A stretch of DNA of 5,328 nt from an uncultured Steroidobacteraceae bacterium (GTDB lineage Bacteria; Pseudomonadota; Gammaproteobacteria; Steroidobacterales; Steroidobacteraceae), in the NCBI GenBank assembly GCA_955652795.1, contig CATPBQ010000237.1, positions 1 to 5,328 of the forward strand. Reading direction: 5' to 3'. Positions 5,039 to 5,328 of this stretch are shown in pieces. The translations under genes and the position numbers were made by a program. Position 1 is the first letter of the stretch, and each line of letters begins with the position of its first letter. The notes below the pieces were generated by a model. That model ran no database searches, had not been told where the DNA came from, and worked only from the letters and a program-made list of their open reading frames with translations.

Positions 5039-5328
5039 GCGGCGGCCTCGAACAGCTCGCGCCCGATCAGCATGCGGCGGATTTCCTGGGTGCCGGCGCC
5101 GATTTCGTAGAGCTTGGCATCGCGCAGCAGCCGGCCGGCCGCGTAGTCGTTGATATAGCCGTTGGCACCGAGCGCCTGGATGGCATCCAGCGCCACGTGG
5201 GTGGCGCGCTCGGCCGCGAACAGGATGCAGCTCGCCGCATCGCGCCGCCGTACGGTGCGCTCGTCGCAGGCGCGCGCCACGGCATAAACGTAGGCACGCG
5301 AGGCGTTGAGTGCCGCGTACATGTCGGC
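5035..5328 (-). CDS. ivd/liuA: Isovaleryl-CoA dehydrogenase, C-terminal fragment (5' part beyond window)
   Basis: The last 97 residues of an acyl-CoA dehydrogenase, open at the right edge and ending at TGA 5035-5037. The fragment is the C-terminal helical domain: LNASRAYVYAVARACD (7-22), DAASCILFAAERATHVALDA (30-49), QALGANGYINDY (51-62), GRLLRDAKLYEIGAGTQEIRRMLIGREL (65-92). GANGYINDY and EIGAGTQEIRR are typical of isovaleryl-CoA dehydrogenase; in that enzyme the catalytic Glu lies further upstream (outside this window), and a Gly occupies the place where medium-chain enzymes have it, as seen here. It is a soluble FAD enzyme that oxidises isovaleryl-CoA to 3-methylcrotonyl-CoA in leucine breakdown, passing electrons to ETF. 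Methylcrotonyl-CoA carboxylase and related liu genes would be expected further along this operon, outside the window. Its stop overlaps the GntR regulator start. A related short/branched-chain acyl-CoA dehydrogenase is the main alternative. Confidence 0.88.
   Translation of the reverse strand, partial: ADMYAALNASRAYVYAVARACDERTVRRRDAASCILFAAERATHVALDAIQALGANGYINDYAAGRLLRDAKLYEIGAGTQEIRRMLIGRELFEAAA
5046..5049 (-). promoter_or_regulatory. Ribosome binding site for the gntR GTG start, inside ivd
   Basis: GAGG on the minus strand is 7 bases before GTG 5036-5038 and lies within the last codons of isovaleryl-CoA dehydrogenase. It supports the GTG start and coupling through the 4-base GTGA overlap. 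Confidence 0.6.

Noticed and set aside
4373..5110. A 245-codon plus-strand open frame opposite gntR
   Set aside because: Antisense of a clear GntR/FCD protein and runs across the ivd/gntR junction.

Overview
The window is about two-thirds G+C, densely coded and entirely chromosomal in style, with no RNA gene, insertion sequence, CRISPR array or phage gene visible. Gene content (Azotobacter/Pseudomonas-type ferredoxin-NADP reductase, isovaleryl-CoA dehydrogenase, LemA next to a GIDE-domain protein, a spinster-like MFS carrier) suggests a high-GC proteobacterium, most likely a gammaproteobacterium of the Xanthomonadales/Nevskiales/Steroidobacter kind. That placement is inference from gene content.

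Layout: (1) 1-932, plus strand: the C-terminus of a spinster-like MFS transporter, whose stop codon overlaps a GTG start for a GIY-YIG-fold protein of unknown role. (2) 982-1758, minus strand: a complete ferredoxin-NADP+ reductase (fpr) with a TTG start, converging on the GIY-YIG gene. (3) 1759-1920: a divergent control region with an A+T-rich perfect dyad (TCATAA-N7-TTATGA) that fits a LysR-type T-N11-A box. (4) 1921-2694, plus strand: an unrecognised, probably exported protein with no ribosome site and a -10-like TAGACT almost touching its ATG. (5) 2710-4200, minus strand, read lemA, then a GIDE/EF-hand membrane protein, then a 59-aa one-helix protein. The last two lie in the same frame and are separated by one TAA, so the small protein looks like the C-terminal membrane tail of the GIDE protein. 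(6) 4274-5328, minus strand: the end of isovaleryl-CoA dehydrogenase, overlapping by 4 bases a GntR/FCD regulator.

Functionally, the right edge belongs to leucine/isovalerate breakdown with a co-transcribed candidate regulator. The centre is a LemA-GIDE envelope module of poorly understood function. fpr moves electrons between NADPH and ferredoxin or flavodoxin. The most interesting points are the TAA-split GIDE protein with an EF-hand where eukaryotic relatives carry RING, the dyad upstream of fpr, the coupled GIY-YIG gene, and an FCD domain that appears to have lost two of its four metal ligands.
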